Assembly (NCBI GenBank): GCA_030549335.1
Contig: JAUKPH010000017.1
Coordinates: 14,035,501-14,099,500, forward strand
Direction: 5' to 3'
DNA from: Pontederia crassipes
Lineage: Eukaryota > Streptophyta > Magnoliopsida > Commelinales > Pontederiaceae
Length of the DNA stretch: 64,000 bases
Below, piece after piece: positions 12,885 to 24,867 of this stretch. The notes beneath the pieces are model-generated. The model ran no database searches. It was not told the DNA's origin and worked only from the letters and a program-made list of their open reading frames with translations. A program made the position numbers and the translations under genes. Position 1 is the stretch's first letter, and each line of letters starts with the position of its first letter.

Positions 12885-14875
12885 TATAGATGTAAGAGAC
12901 ATGCTTTGGATTAATTTTATATGCATAAGTCATAAGAGGAATGTTGAGTATACATTGGTGCATGACCTTCACTAGATGTGGCACGTTTTAGCAAAATTGG
13001 GCACGTTAAGGCTTAGTGGACAATATCACATATAGTAAAAAATATTACATATGGTATCGGAACCACTCCATGTGGACTTATGTGCATGATGAAATGCGAT
13101 CATTCAATAATGTTGAAATTTGAAAGTTTCAAATTTCAAATATATTACTTTATGAATATTAAAAATGTGTTCATACTAATTAATTAAGTATGAAATATAT
13201 AATCACATCTTTTCATCAATGAAGTGTTACAATATTGAATGAAATATGTTATAAGTGAAATGATGTCATGAATGAGTTATCTCATTAATGTAAATGACGA
13301 GTCGCATCACTTCATAAGTGAAGAGATATGTTCACATTTGAATAAGTGTGTTCATATTTCAAGAGTTATATTCGCATTTGAATATATGCATCATTTCATC
13401 ATAAGATGTATCTCTTGATATGTGTTCACATACCAATAGATATGTCCTTTCATCATAAGGTGTGTCCTTATATGAAAAAGAATTAAGTGAACCTTTTCAT
13501 TAATATGTGCGTCTTTTGAACGAAAAGACACTAGACGCATCCCTTCGTGAAGTATCATTTTAAGTCATTGCAAATTATTAGAATAAGAGACTGAGTTCTT
13601 CAACAGTTGCTAGTTTGTGAACTCGTTAACTTCGTTGTATCTTGAGAGTATTATTGACCCAAACCCAATAACAAACTTAGTGTGGGGATAAATAATTCTC
13701 TAAAAATAACGATCTATCGTGCCTCGAAATTTTGATCTTTATTTTTTTTTTCTTTTCATCTACCCACTATTTTCAACAAACAAAAACGTTAAGTCTTCTA
13801 AGAGAAAAAGGATGCAAGAGGCGTCTCTTAAATTAATCTCACATGCATAAGTAAATATGTTAAATATTTACGAGAATATGATCTTGATCATGTCTGACAT
13901 TTTTTTGACAAAATCGTTCAAGTTAAGGACAATATTATTCACATGGTATCTTCTAATGAAATTTTGTTCATATATGCATACATATAAAGTTAAAATAAGA
14001 TGCATTTCTTGAATACACGGTGCATCCCAAAGATAAAAATAATAATAAGTGAAGACATGATCCTCATTTATCAGGACCCATGTCAATAAGAGCCCACATG
14101 TTTTATATCCGAATGCCCTTACTTTATCTTTATTTATAAGTCATACTCATATCGAAATTTAGTAACAAGAATCTCAAAACTTTATAAACTTTAATTTCCT
14201 CAAAATTTGAAGTCCTTCAATTTGTCATATAAATGGTAATGAGGTGATCCCACGTATGTTGCAAGTTTTAAAAAAAAAACAGCTAAAATAATTTTACCTA
14301 TTGCGTTCTTGAGACTATGCATATTCGTCGAGTGAGTCCTATCATGCAATTAAAAGAAAAGAAAAAGTTAAGTGAAATATTTTATTATAAAGTTTTATCT
14401 TGAATCAAACTGACACGTTAAGCTAATGTTTTATCTTGAATATTATAAAGTTTTATCTTGAATCAAGTTAAGCTAATGTTTTATTTTAAATGTTATAAAT
14501 ATTAAAATAAAATATTTTAAGTACAAAAATAATATTTGAAAAACCTATTGTTTGCTTTAAAATAAATAATATAAACAAAACAAAACATGATGATCTCCCA
14601 CTCAAGTTGAGATGGGTAAAATTTGTCCTTTGAAAAGGAAGGAGAACGAGCAATTGCATAATTCACATCCGGCCTCGTCAATTTTAAACCAATGGAAACA
14701 TATTTTTTATAAAACAACCTTACAAATCGTGATATCATCGTTATATTTCAACAAACAATAAAAAAAATTTAATTCGAAGGAATACATATATTTTCATTAT
14801 TTTCATCTTTTACTATTTCTTTTATTTTATATAATTTAAATTAGATTAATGCATTTAACCTTATTCAAAGTAAAG

Positions 14876-14913
<38 letters not shown>

Positions 14914-15400
14914 TAGTGGTAAAAGCGTGACAAATTGTATCATAATAAGGTGTCAAATTTTTATATATGATAATATATATACAAATTTAATTTAATTTGT
15001 TTAGAAAATAAAGATTATCTTATAATAATTTGTTGTAATAAAAATTAAAAAATTTTAAATTTATTAATATAATTTGGTACAAGTAAATAAATTACTTTTC
15101 AAAATAAAAAAATATAAAATAAAAAAAATAATTTGAGACAAATTAAGATTAATCTTAAAATAACAAAGACGGATTAGAGTTATCCTCCAGCTGCTACTAC
15201 TTTCAAGTCAGTACAAGAATAAAAAGACAGACAACGGAATTCAGATGTTCAAGTGAAACACATCAACACGTTCCAATTTAAATGCATACAAGACATTTCC
15301 GGGATATTTCCTAAGAATTGTGAAGATTATAGTTGGAACTCCAACGGAATGCTAGGCAGTATACTGTTTCATGATATACTTTTCTTATTCTTTTTCTAGG
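12885..15400. other. Intergenic DNA with LTR-like relic and (TA)n run
   Basis: At about 13035-13065 a TTACA end is followed by ATGGTATCGGAACC, close to an LTR end plus initiator-Met primer motif, so a degraded LTR element may lie here; its limits are unclear. A (TA)n microsatellite lies at about 14879-14911. No host gene is recognised. Confidence 0.4.
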
Positions 15401-15522
15401 GAATGAAATACCCATTTTCTGCGCATCCAAGAAAACGCAGAACTTCATACAGAATGTGCTACTGCACCATGCTTCACGATTTTAACTGGAAGCTGGAAGC
15501 ACCAGGGGGGTTTCAATCCATT

Positions 15523-18500
15523 TTAGTAGGGCCGGAACTTCCTTTCCGCTCTCAGTTGTTGTATCCTCTTCTTGTCCTGCTCGAATCTTTGCTGCAACAT
15601 CATCAACTCTGCAATCAAACCCACAAAGTGAACTTTAAACCACAGGAATGTCAGCTCGTGCTACTTAAATTAATTCCAACACTTATAGCATTAAGAAAGA
15701 TCCTATAAGACTAGGTTTAATTAAAATTTAATTGCGGAATACTGTAGCCTAAGCTCTCTTTGTGTTTATTTAATAGATTATCAACTTGAGCAGTTTAATT
15801 AGACATAATAACCTAATATGACCTTAAGGATTCTTAGAAATCATTTAAACATAATGTGAAGTACACATCCTAAGATAGTTATTGAACCAAAAACTAATTG
15901 CAAAAAACCTATGATGAGATGTAAGACACATGACACGTAAGAGACTGTTTTTCTTTTCTACTGTTAACTTCAGTATTTAAAGTAGTTTTCCCTTTTGAGA
16001 AGAAAAAGGATGACTAGCAAGGAGGAAGTCATCCAGAGTTTACAGAGCAAAAGTGTTTAGCTTACATGAGCATGCGGTAAAGAAAGAGTGCATACAAAGT
16101 ATTTGAAGTAGTTATATGTTTTCCTTTCATATCAAGAACACATTTTTTCAGGGAACACAAAAACTCAAGACAATTAATACAACTTGTATACTAGGTGGTC
16201 TACCAGTAAACAGTAAACTAACATATATGATTTGCATGGATTTTATGCATTATAATATAGAGATAAGTTTGACCAAAGTACCATTTCTTTGTGCTTCCCT
16301 CTTTTGAAATCTGTAGAAATTTAGAGGAACTTCTTTACTTTTCTTTTTGGACATATTATCCAGCACAGCAGCTTGTGCAACTGAACCTACAGTAATTCCA
16401 CTTTCTGTGTCTGTTGTTTTCTTCCTGCCTTTATGATGCACCACAACAGTCCACCCACCTTCAGCAGCACGTTCTTCTCTTTCTTTTCTCTCCTATCAAA
16501 ATAAATAGATATGAAGTGAATCTCTCATACAACAACAACAAAGCCTTATCCCACTAGGTGGGGTCGGCTACATGGATCATACGACGCCATTCCGCTCATT
16601 CGTTGATCCATGTTCATAAGATTCGACAGGATTTTATGCTGACTGTCGGGGCCTAACACAACCCTCCTCCTTTATCCGGGCTTGGGACCGGCTATAAAAT
16701 ATAGGCGGAGTTGAAGTGAATCTCTCATACTACCAACAATTTGTTTTTGAGGACACTATCAACAAATATTATACATTATATGGATTATGACTTGGCAATG
16801 TTTATGTTCTTTTTGTTTCCAGAAAGACAATTTGGGTGTTATTACTAGTTAGTTTCTTAACATATCAACCAAATCACAAGCACAAAATACTATTGTTTCT
16901 CTGTATTAATTGTTCCTTTGCATCTCAATTATTAAACAACCAATCTTTTTTAGAACGTAAACAACCAAATTATGCAATGAAAAAGATATACTACTTCCAT
17001 TTTTTTCCATAATCACTTCAACATTATGATTTTCCTTTATGCATATAAACAATAATAGGTCCTTCGAATTGCAGCACCTGCTCTTGTTTCTCTTCATATG
17101 CAACTATGAATTCGTCAATTTGTTCTTGAAGTATCTCCAAGCCTGGTCTACTCTCCTTGTAGTTAAGAAGCCATTCTGTTCAGGGGATGCAAGTCAGTCA
17201 TACACTATAACACAAGCTATTTCTTTGAAATATAACACTGTTGGAGTTTAAAGCATGATGTGCAAAAATCAAAGTACAAGATAGACATGAAATAAAAAAT
17301 GAAGAGATAACCAAAAAACCGTCATATAGATGAAAAGTCATGATTACTTTGCATTCCTCTTGAAGAATCTTCATCCACTGATGAGATGTTATACACCTCT
17401 TCCTCATCAACTTTACTAGGGAGCTTGTCCAGTCCACTTTTCTTTTGATATAAATGAACATCATTCTTTGTACTCTTTCTTGTCTTCTTTACCTTTTCTG
17501 CCAATACCCGACACACAATAAAAGGTTAAAATTGTTAAATGAATATATATTCTAATAAGATACAAGGTTATAAGCTCACTTATTTTAATTCTTTTCCCAT
17601 TGTCTTCTTCTTCATTCCCATGAGAGGCAGCAATCTCATTCTGCGGTGGAGTTTCAGTAGAACTCTTTTCAGTATGTGCTTTTTCAAGACTTCCATTGTG
17701 TTGTAGTTTTTGTTTCTTCCTTCTAGATTTCACAGCCTTCTCACTAACTTTTTCTTCTCGTCCAACGCTCTTATCTATCAAAAGGAAAAGAAGTATTTTA
17801 CCATCAGAATCTAATTTCGGGTGGATTTTTACATGCTCATTTGATATCGTAATGTGACAGGACGTTCTACCATTCAAGACTTCGGGACTAAGTTCAGATC
17901 TAGAAAGTTCAAGACTTCCTTTGTATTGTAGTTTTTGCTTCTTCCTTTTAGATTTCACAGCCTTCTCACTAACTTTTTCTTCTCCTCCAACATTCTTATC
18001 TATCAAAAGGAGAAGTACTTTAACATTAGAATCTAACATTGGGTGGAGTTTTACATGCTCATATGATATTGTAATGTAACAGGAAGTTCTACCATTCAAG
18101 ACTTTGGGACTAGGTTCAGATCCAGAAAGAGAATCATTGACTTCAGATGCCTCACTTGATCTTTCTTCTCTTTTCAACTTCTTCTTTTTCAACTTCAGAA
18201 TGCTTCTTTTGCTAACTTTTGCTCTACTCGCTTCCTTATCTATATTAACAAGAAAAAACATGCTGAGATGTCCATTATAACAGAAAGTCGTATAGGAAAC
18301 AAATGCGGATATTGAGAAAAAAATTTGAAATCATTAATAGAATATAAACCTATGTGATATAGCAGTAAAAAATAGGCAAGTTATTTGTACAGAAAACAGG
18401 CGGCAGAGGAAGCCCTACTGATCCTATTCAGATTAATTTCCTACAAGATCAATATGATAAAGGAGAATATGCAGTTAGATTTTGAATCGGAAGTATACAG

Positions 18501-18834
18501 AAAAAAAATAAAGAACTCCTCAAAAAAGTATACAGAAAAGAAAGATGTACATTCACTAAAAGAATATAAATTGAACATTTTTCTTTTGGAGGCGCAAATG
18601 CAATACATGAAATTTTAATCACCCTATGCCACATCATATATTGACACTCAAGCATACAAATATTTAAGTACTGAAAAAACATCAAAAATAGAAACCTTTG
18701 GCCATTTATAGAGAAATCCAAGTTGCAACTTATCAGCACACAAATGCGCAAAAGAATTTGTGATTTCTTCAGTGCTAGTGAAGTTGACAAATCTACTCAC
18801 CTGAATAAAAAAGACTAAACATTAGCTTCTTCAT
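15523..18834 (-). CDS. RRP7: RRP7-like ribosomal RNA-processing protein
   Basis: Minus-strand gene. Exons supported by splice sites and phase: 18093-18239, 17871-17999, 17580-17774, 17348-17497, 17078-17175, 16282-16492, 15523-15608 (stop 15523-15525). A possible first coding exon is 18801-18834, ATG at 18834: its 34 bases fit the phase and would give 349 residues, but it is the weakest part. The N-terminal half is Lys/Arg-rich. The C-terminal half has SRPGLEILQEQIDEF, GGWTVVVHHKGRKKTTD, FYRFQKREAQRNE and the end DKKRIQQL..RKFRPY, matching the conserved RRP7 C-terminal domain. The family acts in the nucleolus in early 18S rRNA processing and small-subunit assembly. Two introns (18000-18092, 93 bases; 17775-17870, 96 bases) are multiples of three without stops. 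A SINE lies in the intron between 16492 and 17078. The 5' UTR is unresolved. Confidence 0.88.
16531..16711 (-). mobile_element. Au-type SINE in an RRP7 intron
   Basis: A 181-base element whose minus strand ends in the sequence CCACCTAGTGGGATAAGGC followed by TTGTTGTTGT, typical of Au SINEs; the plus strand shows GCCTTATCCCACTAGGTGGG near its start. It is bounded by perfect 19-base direct repeats TGAAGTGAATCTCTCATAC at 16512-16530 and 16712-16730. The perfect target duplication indicates a fairly recent insertion. Confidence 0.93.
17700..18130 (-). repeat. Tandem exon-intron duplication inside RRP7 (period about 222 bp)
   Basis: The 3' tail of exon 18093-18239, the intron 18000-18092 and the head of exon 17871-17999 are repeated as the tail of 17871-17999, the intron 17775-17870 and the head of 17580-17774. 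Both donors follow coding for VLNG, both introns end in TTTTGATAG, and both downstream exons begin ATAAGA and encode EEKVSEKAVKS. This adds a second copy of a basic segment to the N-terminal half of the protein. Confidence 0.85.
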
Positions 18835-19441
18835 TAGTTCACAAACTATATAGGCACACCATAATATGAAGCTTAACACGACCGTCGAAATAAAGAATTT
18901 AGTAAAACAAGACAGAAGAAATTAGAAACACAATAGAATCAAGTTCAGAATTTCACTGTTGCCATTTTTTATGATGAACTAAATGTAATGGTCTTCGTTT
19001 CGTCTATTCAAGCTCCACAGTTCCCTATAACATCTCCCCAGCCCAAGACAGAGATAAGAGAAAAAAATAGAAAAACTCCAATCTGGAAGAAGGATGCAAG
19101 ACCTTGGACATTCAGATCAGTGACACAAAGCTCGTAATTTTGGTGACGGAGTCGAGGGCATGCATAGAAGAAAAATCTAATGCCAAGAAATCTGAGTTAC
19201 TGTGGCACACTGTGCGGTGTGAGGAATACCGGACCGCGGGGAAGGAGCCATGCCGATTGGGAATGAGTTCTGACACATCGATTGCTGGAGCGGAGGAGAA
19301 CAGAACTGCCCTGGTGAGCGAGCGGCGGTGCAGCTGTGTGGAAGAGGTGACCGGAACGCGAGCTTGACAAAGACGGAGCTCGGAAGACTACCAGGACGAG
19401 GGCAAGGGAGAAGACGACGGCGCTGGGAAAAAGGCCGCCGA

Positions 19442-21512
19442 AAGGGTTTGCGCGGTGTTTGGGTTTTTGGAGGGCGCCTGTGAAGATCGAGGTCGACAGG
19501 ATCTGCCCACCAAAAGTTTCGAATCCGCTCTATGGTTTTGGGCACCTTGGTTTGGTTTGGTCAAGGGTCGCACATTCTTGTCGTGTGAGGCATTTGGTTC
19601 ACCTTATCTTCTCTGCCTGCGGCCTCGTCGTCCTCCTAATCGTCAACGAGCTCTTACCAAACCAAAACTCCTCAAACCCTCCAGCAGCCGCCACTGTCGG
19701 CGAACTCCGATCACGTCCCATGACGATCGGCGAGAAATTCCGGTACCCGGATCGTACGCTGTAAGGATCTTTCTACATCTCCTGAATCAGCAAATGCTTT
19801 CATCAAATTTTCCCTATTACTCAGTAAATTTGTACATTACTATCGAAGCTAGAAATTTTCTAATATATGGATAATTTGTCTTGAGTTAGTTCTCCAAATT
19901 TACTGGAGAGGGAGATATCATCTCACTTTGGATCCATTTTCTATCAAATTTATTTCATGTCTTCTCCATCTCTCTCTCTCAAATTTTTCCTATGTGTGTA
20001 AGAAAATTGACAATCTTTGATTTGTTTGATCGCTAACCAGGCAAGGAAGGGGCGAAAATGTTGGCTTTTCGAGCTTTTTTGAACAGTCCCTTCGGGCCAA
20101 AAACAACCCACTTCTGGGGACCCATTGCCAACTGGGGCTTCGTCCTTGCCGTATGCCTCCTCACTTAATCTTGTATTCCATCTCTTTTGTTTTTGCTTAC
20201 ATTAATTGTGAGTGATATCTGTAAATGTTATCATTTATGCGCTGCAAATTCCATATCCAATCTTGAAAAGATAATCCACATTCTTGCGTAGATTATCTGC
20301 ATTCGTCTTCATAATCTGCATTTTAGGTATTTAGGTCATTTTCTTTTCTCAAATTGACAAATTATTTATAATCTATAGAGTTAAATGCCTTATGTTTGCC
20401 ACACTATAATTTTGAGAGTTAATCAGTTGACATTGAACAGCCACTGTGAGAGCTGCTGAATAAGTCTCCTGAATAAATCGAACACAGTGATAAAATGTGT
20501 TTGCATGCATTTCTCTGTGTCAATTGCATAATGAACAAAATAAGGACTATTCTATGCATTTAATATAGCAGAGTTGTCAAAATCAACAATATCCTTGCCG
20601 CCGGATATCTGTGTTGTAAACGGATAATTGTCATTAACAATACCACTTTCATCTACATGAATAAATCGTTATGTTTCATTCAGAAATTGGGACAATAATA
20701 GAATTCTACCTTTCAAAAAATAATAGAATTCTAACAAATCAGGAGGAGTCGAGGTGGATGCAATAAAACTTTCTTAATGTGATTGTTCACAACAATTGTG
20801 ATACTTCAAATAATTCCATTTTGGATTTTATCCACCCTCAAGAATGTAGCTCATGGTTAATTCTATATAGGAACATGATTTCCAGTCAATAAACTCACAA
20901 TCACAGTCCAACCTCCATGGTAGATTTTCGGTCCTTGGTAGAAGATATATAAATACTCGTTCTAATAAGGAGTGCAAAGTGAAAATGCATTATGAGAACT
21001 TGGAAAATGACCGATACCAGATCCAAAGTATCATGAGGTTGAGCATAGCAGAGAGCCAAGAACTCATTTGGCATGTAGAGATCAACAATGATTATGGCTC
21101 CCTTGTAATCATTCATACACATGAGCATGTGACCGCTGCGCACTCCCGAACCTCATTAGTTAATCAAATCCTTATGGTGCCATTGTATAGGTCATCAATA
21201 AATTTCATGTGTTACCAAAACCTGATAAATACATCTAAAAGAAGGCTACATGAGACAGGTTCACTCTGTCTCTTTTCTGGTTCACCTGTTGCTACTTTGA
21301 GGATACATTCTGCAAAGTTGTGTTCTTGGTGATATATTAGCAGTTTAGATTCATGTGTATGTGTTGTCTTTTTTCAAAATACATTATAATCACTGACAAA
21401 AAAGAAACGCATTATGCAAATTTTGAAAATGACCGGTGGCAGAACCAATTTTTTTTCCAGGTTGGCATAATGGAAAATCAAGACTCCATTTTTACACTTG
21501 GTGATTTCAACC
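19442..21512 (+). pseudogene. MPC1: 5' fragment of a duplicated MPC1 gene (exon 1 only)
   Basis: This block repeats 28060-30290: upstream region, 5' UTR intron (about 19761-20040), coding exon 1 (20058-20150) and about 1.35 kb of intron 1. Exon 1 encodes 31 residues beginning [20 protein letters not shown], against [20 protein letters not shown] in the complete copy, and keeps a GTATGC donor. Exons 2-4 are absent; homology stops where a MULE-type element begins at 21513. Unspliced translation would end after a few intron codons, so alone it cannot make a carrier. It might still serve as an alternative first exon for the downstream copy, which is inference. The usual start residues and the conserved promoter side suggest it was once a complete gene. 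Confidence 0.85.
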
Positions 21513-22460
21513 AATGTTGTCAAAATCGCATCCCAGCAGGTAAAAACGTATGTTTTTACGATTCTACGTCGGAAAATCATGCTCAATCCCACTCTGGATC
21601 ATTTCCAGCCAGCATGCGATTGGGATCGCTGGTGTCCAGCAATCCCTTTTTTTTTGCCGCCCCACTTTTTTGTTTGCCGCCCGATTAATGGCTCACGCAA
21701 AGGAAATAAGGAAAGCAAAACCCGACGATGCCCTGGTTTACCTCCACTAGCTGCGGCCGGTTGCTGCCGCCTCTTGCCGCCCGCCGCTGGTTGTTGCCGC
21801 CTTCCGCCTGCTGCCGGTTGTTGGCAGGCGTCTCCTCCCTCCCTCAATCTCTCTCTCTCTCTCTATCGCCGCTCTTTCTCTCTCTCGCGGTCTGCTCCTG
21901 CTCACGCGACTCGCCGTCTCTTGGCGCCTCCCTGCCCACGAGCAGGGAGCGCCAAGGTCTCCCTGCTCGTGAGCAAGGAGCGGCAGAGCACCGAGGTTTC
22001 CCTGTTCGTGAGCAGGGAGGCCTCGCCGAGGGAGGTGCTGCTCGTGAGCAGGGAGTGCTGACTTGTCAAAGATGATGAGCATTATGATTCGGAATTAGGA
22101 TTTAAAACTTAAATTAGGAATTAGGGTTATATAATTGCATGCTTAGTTAGATTTTAATTAGTGTATGCTTTGTTACTATTGTATGCATAGATAATAGATT
22201 TAGTGTTACAGTCACAGATTTAGGTAAAGAATGACATCTGGTTAAAACTTATTTTAGTTTTGGTAAGTTGGAATTGATCCTTTGACATGTTGCTTGATGT
22301 TTTGGTAACTTGATGAAATATAATATTATATTCAGTTTTGTGCTAAACAATATATTAAAAAAATAATCCGGTAGAATCGGCCGTGCCGTGTTACGTGTTC
22401 ACAATTTACGTTTTTTCCTGGCCCTCCATGTCGTGTCCGTTTTACGAGTTTGACAACATT
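21513..22460 (+). mobile_element. MULE-type non-autonomous element with GC-rich cargo
   Basis: A 948-base element with terminal inverted repeats AATGTTGTCAAA / TTTGACAACATT and a perfect direct flank GATTTCAACC (21503-21512 and 22461-22470). A 9-10 bp duplication points to the Mutator group. The interior (about 21640-22060) is unusually GC-rich, with CTGCCGCC-type repeats, CT runs and repeated CTGCTCGTGAGCAGGGAG palindromic units. No transposase frame is recognised. It cuts off the MPC1 fragment to its left. Confidence 0.8.
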
Positions 22461-22623
22461 GATTTCAACCAATGTTGTCAAACACCTGATACGGACACGA
22501 CACTGAACACGTAACACACGACTCCGCCGGTTCTACCAAAAATATGTTATTTATATATTAATTAGCACGTACCTAAATATAATATTGTAATTTCTTCAAA
22601 ATAAAGCAAAATTCTGGACTTCA

Positions 22624-24867
22624 TGTAACGACCCTGATTTTTCAGGATTTAATAAATAGATATTTTATTATTTTATTTTGGGAAATATTGTTATTAATAT
22701 TACTATATTTAATAATTCCGAAAATAAAATAAAATCGAGAGGAGTTTGATTAGTGATAGGATTATTCAATTAAATTCGGAATTTATCTAATCAAATATTA
22801 GAATAAATATGGAGTGGTTAAAGGGATAAATTAGAGGATTAAATTTGAATGGGATTAGATAATATGGTTAGAGAATAATTAAAAATCTATAAACACTATA
22901 AATAAGAAATTAGAACCGACCATCCGAAGGGATTTGTTTTTCTTCATGCGTGTGGTGTCCTTCACGGCGGCGACCGGCGTAATCTGGCAACGAACGTCGT
23001 GTGAGTTCCTTTCGTGAAATCGAAGGTACGTAGGGGGGATTTGTTTGCTATTGTAAATCGTTTTACGGTCTAGTTTGCATAGATTTATTACGGCCGCAAA
23101 ATTCTTTCGCCGCGTGATATACGCACCAAAAGAAAAAAAAAACATAAGATTTTTTACGGTCGTAAAAATGACTAGAGAGAATAAGAGGGAAGAGTTTTAC
23201 GGCGTAGAGATGGAGAGGAATAGAAGAGGTAAAAAGATATTTCTATTTACGACCACAAAGGAATAGAGAAAAAGAAATTAAAAAAATAATAATAATAAAG
23301 GGAATCGAGTTGCGGCCGTAAAATACGATGGAGAGAGAGAGGTAGAGAGAGAGAAAGATGTAAAAAAAAGGAGAGAAGGAATTGAATTTACGGCCGCCAA
23401 ACGAAGGAGAGAGATAAAAAAGAAGAGGGAAAGGGTGTTTACGGCCGAGAAGTAAGGAGAGAGAGAAAAGAGAATAGTACAAAAAAAAGTGAAGACGTCT
23501 TGCACCTGAATACAAAAAAAAAAGGGAAAGAGTTTGGAGTTTACGACCGTAAGGGATGAGAGAAAATTTCATTCGCGGCCAGGAAAGAAAGAAAAGAAAA
23601 ATTGTGATCGTCCTTTTTCATTCATGACTTTTCCGACAAGGAAAATTTAATTTTTGAATTTCTCGGTCAGCAAATAACCATGAATTATTTAAGGTTGGCA
23701 ATTTTTAATTTTTAATTATTGATGATTGTCTTACGGTGAATTATTGATTATATTAATTATTGAATTTTATGATTATATTATTATAATTTTTTATCTTATT
23801 GTTGATTGTATTGTTGGCCTATTTAGTTTTTGGTTCAGGTCTTGTCTAACCTAGTTGATAATTTATCAAAGATAGACATTTTAGGTAAACAAGATAAAAG
23901 CCGAAAGGGGCCCATGTCTACTGATTGCCACTAAACCGGGTCCAATTGAATTGAATGGGGCAGATAGTGTAAAAGCTATGGCTATCCCGTGTATGGCCAC
24001 TCGTCCCCCACCATATACGAACCCATTGAATTGTATCGGGCTTGCCGTGGCACTGATCCCCCGCTGGCCTGCATGAAAGTGGCATGGTGTCCCTTAATTG
24101 ACTGACACTCCTCGTTGAATTAGATAACTCCGAACATTGTAAATCGAATTGAATTGAATTGAATTGAAATTGAAATTGAATTGAATAGAATTGAATAATG
24201 GTCATTTGGATATATTGGCATTGAGTTGGCAATTGTTATCGCCCTATCGAATCGAATTGTTATTGGCCAATGACCATTGATTATTGAATTGGAAATTGTT
24301 AATTGAACATAGATTTATTGATCAAGCAATTGATAATTGTTAATTGGAAAATTGTTATTGATTTATATTGATCTTTTGACCATAGCCTGATATATTGTTC
24401 ATATTGATAAATTGTTAATTGATTATTGTATTGATTGCTCAATTGACTCATCATTGATTACACCTTATTTTCGATTGGGCATATTGATTGTCTTTTAGAT
24501 CCTACGTACTGAGTATTTTTATACTCGTGGATATTTCCCTGTACCTGGATCCGTGCAGGTGAGAGAGCTATAGATGATGGTTCTGCAGGTGGCTACGTTC
24601 AATGACAGACAGATGTTGCACATGGCATTAGATTGAGTTATTTAGTTTTATTATTTCCGCACTCATTAGAATTGTACACTTATGGATGTTTTAGCATTTT
24701 GATTATTATGGATTATTAGTTATTATTTTTTAAAAGTCTTCCGCATTTTATGGTTTATATTCCGCATTTATAGATTTTATTCCACAAAAATATTTTATAA
24801 AAAATTGTGTAGCGCCTCTGGGACAACTCTGAGCACGTGAAAGTCACGTGAGTCTCGGGGCGTTACA
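22624..24867 (+). repeat. 5' LTR of the truncated gypsy element
   Basis: It begins TGTAACGACCC and ends GGGGCGTTACA, followed at once by the primer-binding motif. It contains purine-rich blocks broken by TTTACGGCCG-like motifs (about 23090-23580), GAATT-rich short repeats near 24145-24195, and a CCTACGTACTGAG segment. The solo LTR at 48470-57587 belongs to the same family in the opposite orientation. Confidence 0.85.

Noticed and set aside
17461-18261. Single 266-codon minus-strand gene
   Set aside because: It contains good GT-AG introns in phase, and the splice-aware reading joins the RRP7 domain; the uninterrupted frame results from two introns that are open multiples of three.
19104-19874. 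Frames on both strands near the RRP7/MPC1 intergenic region
   Set aside because: GC-rich shared promoter and 5' UTR sequence; the frames do not match the conserved exon 1 of either gene.
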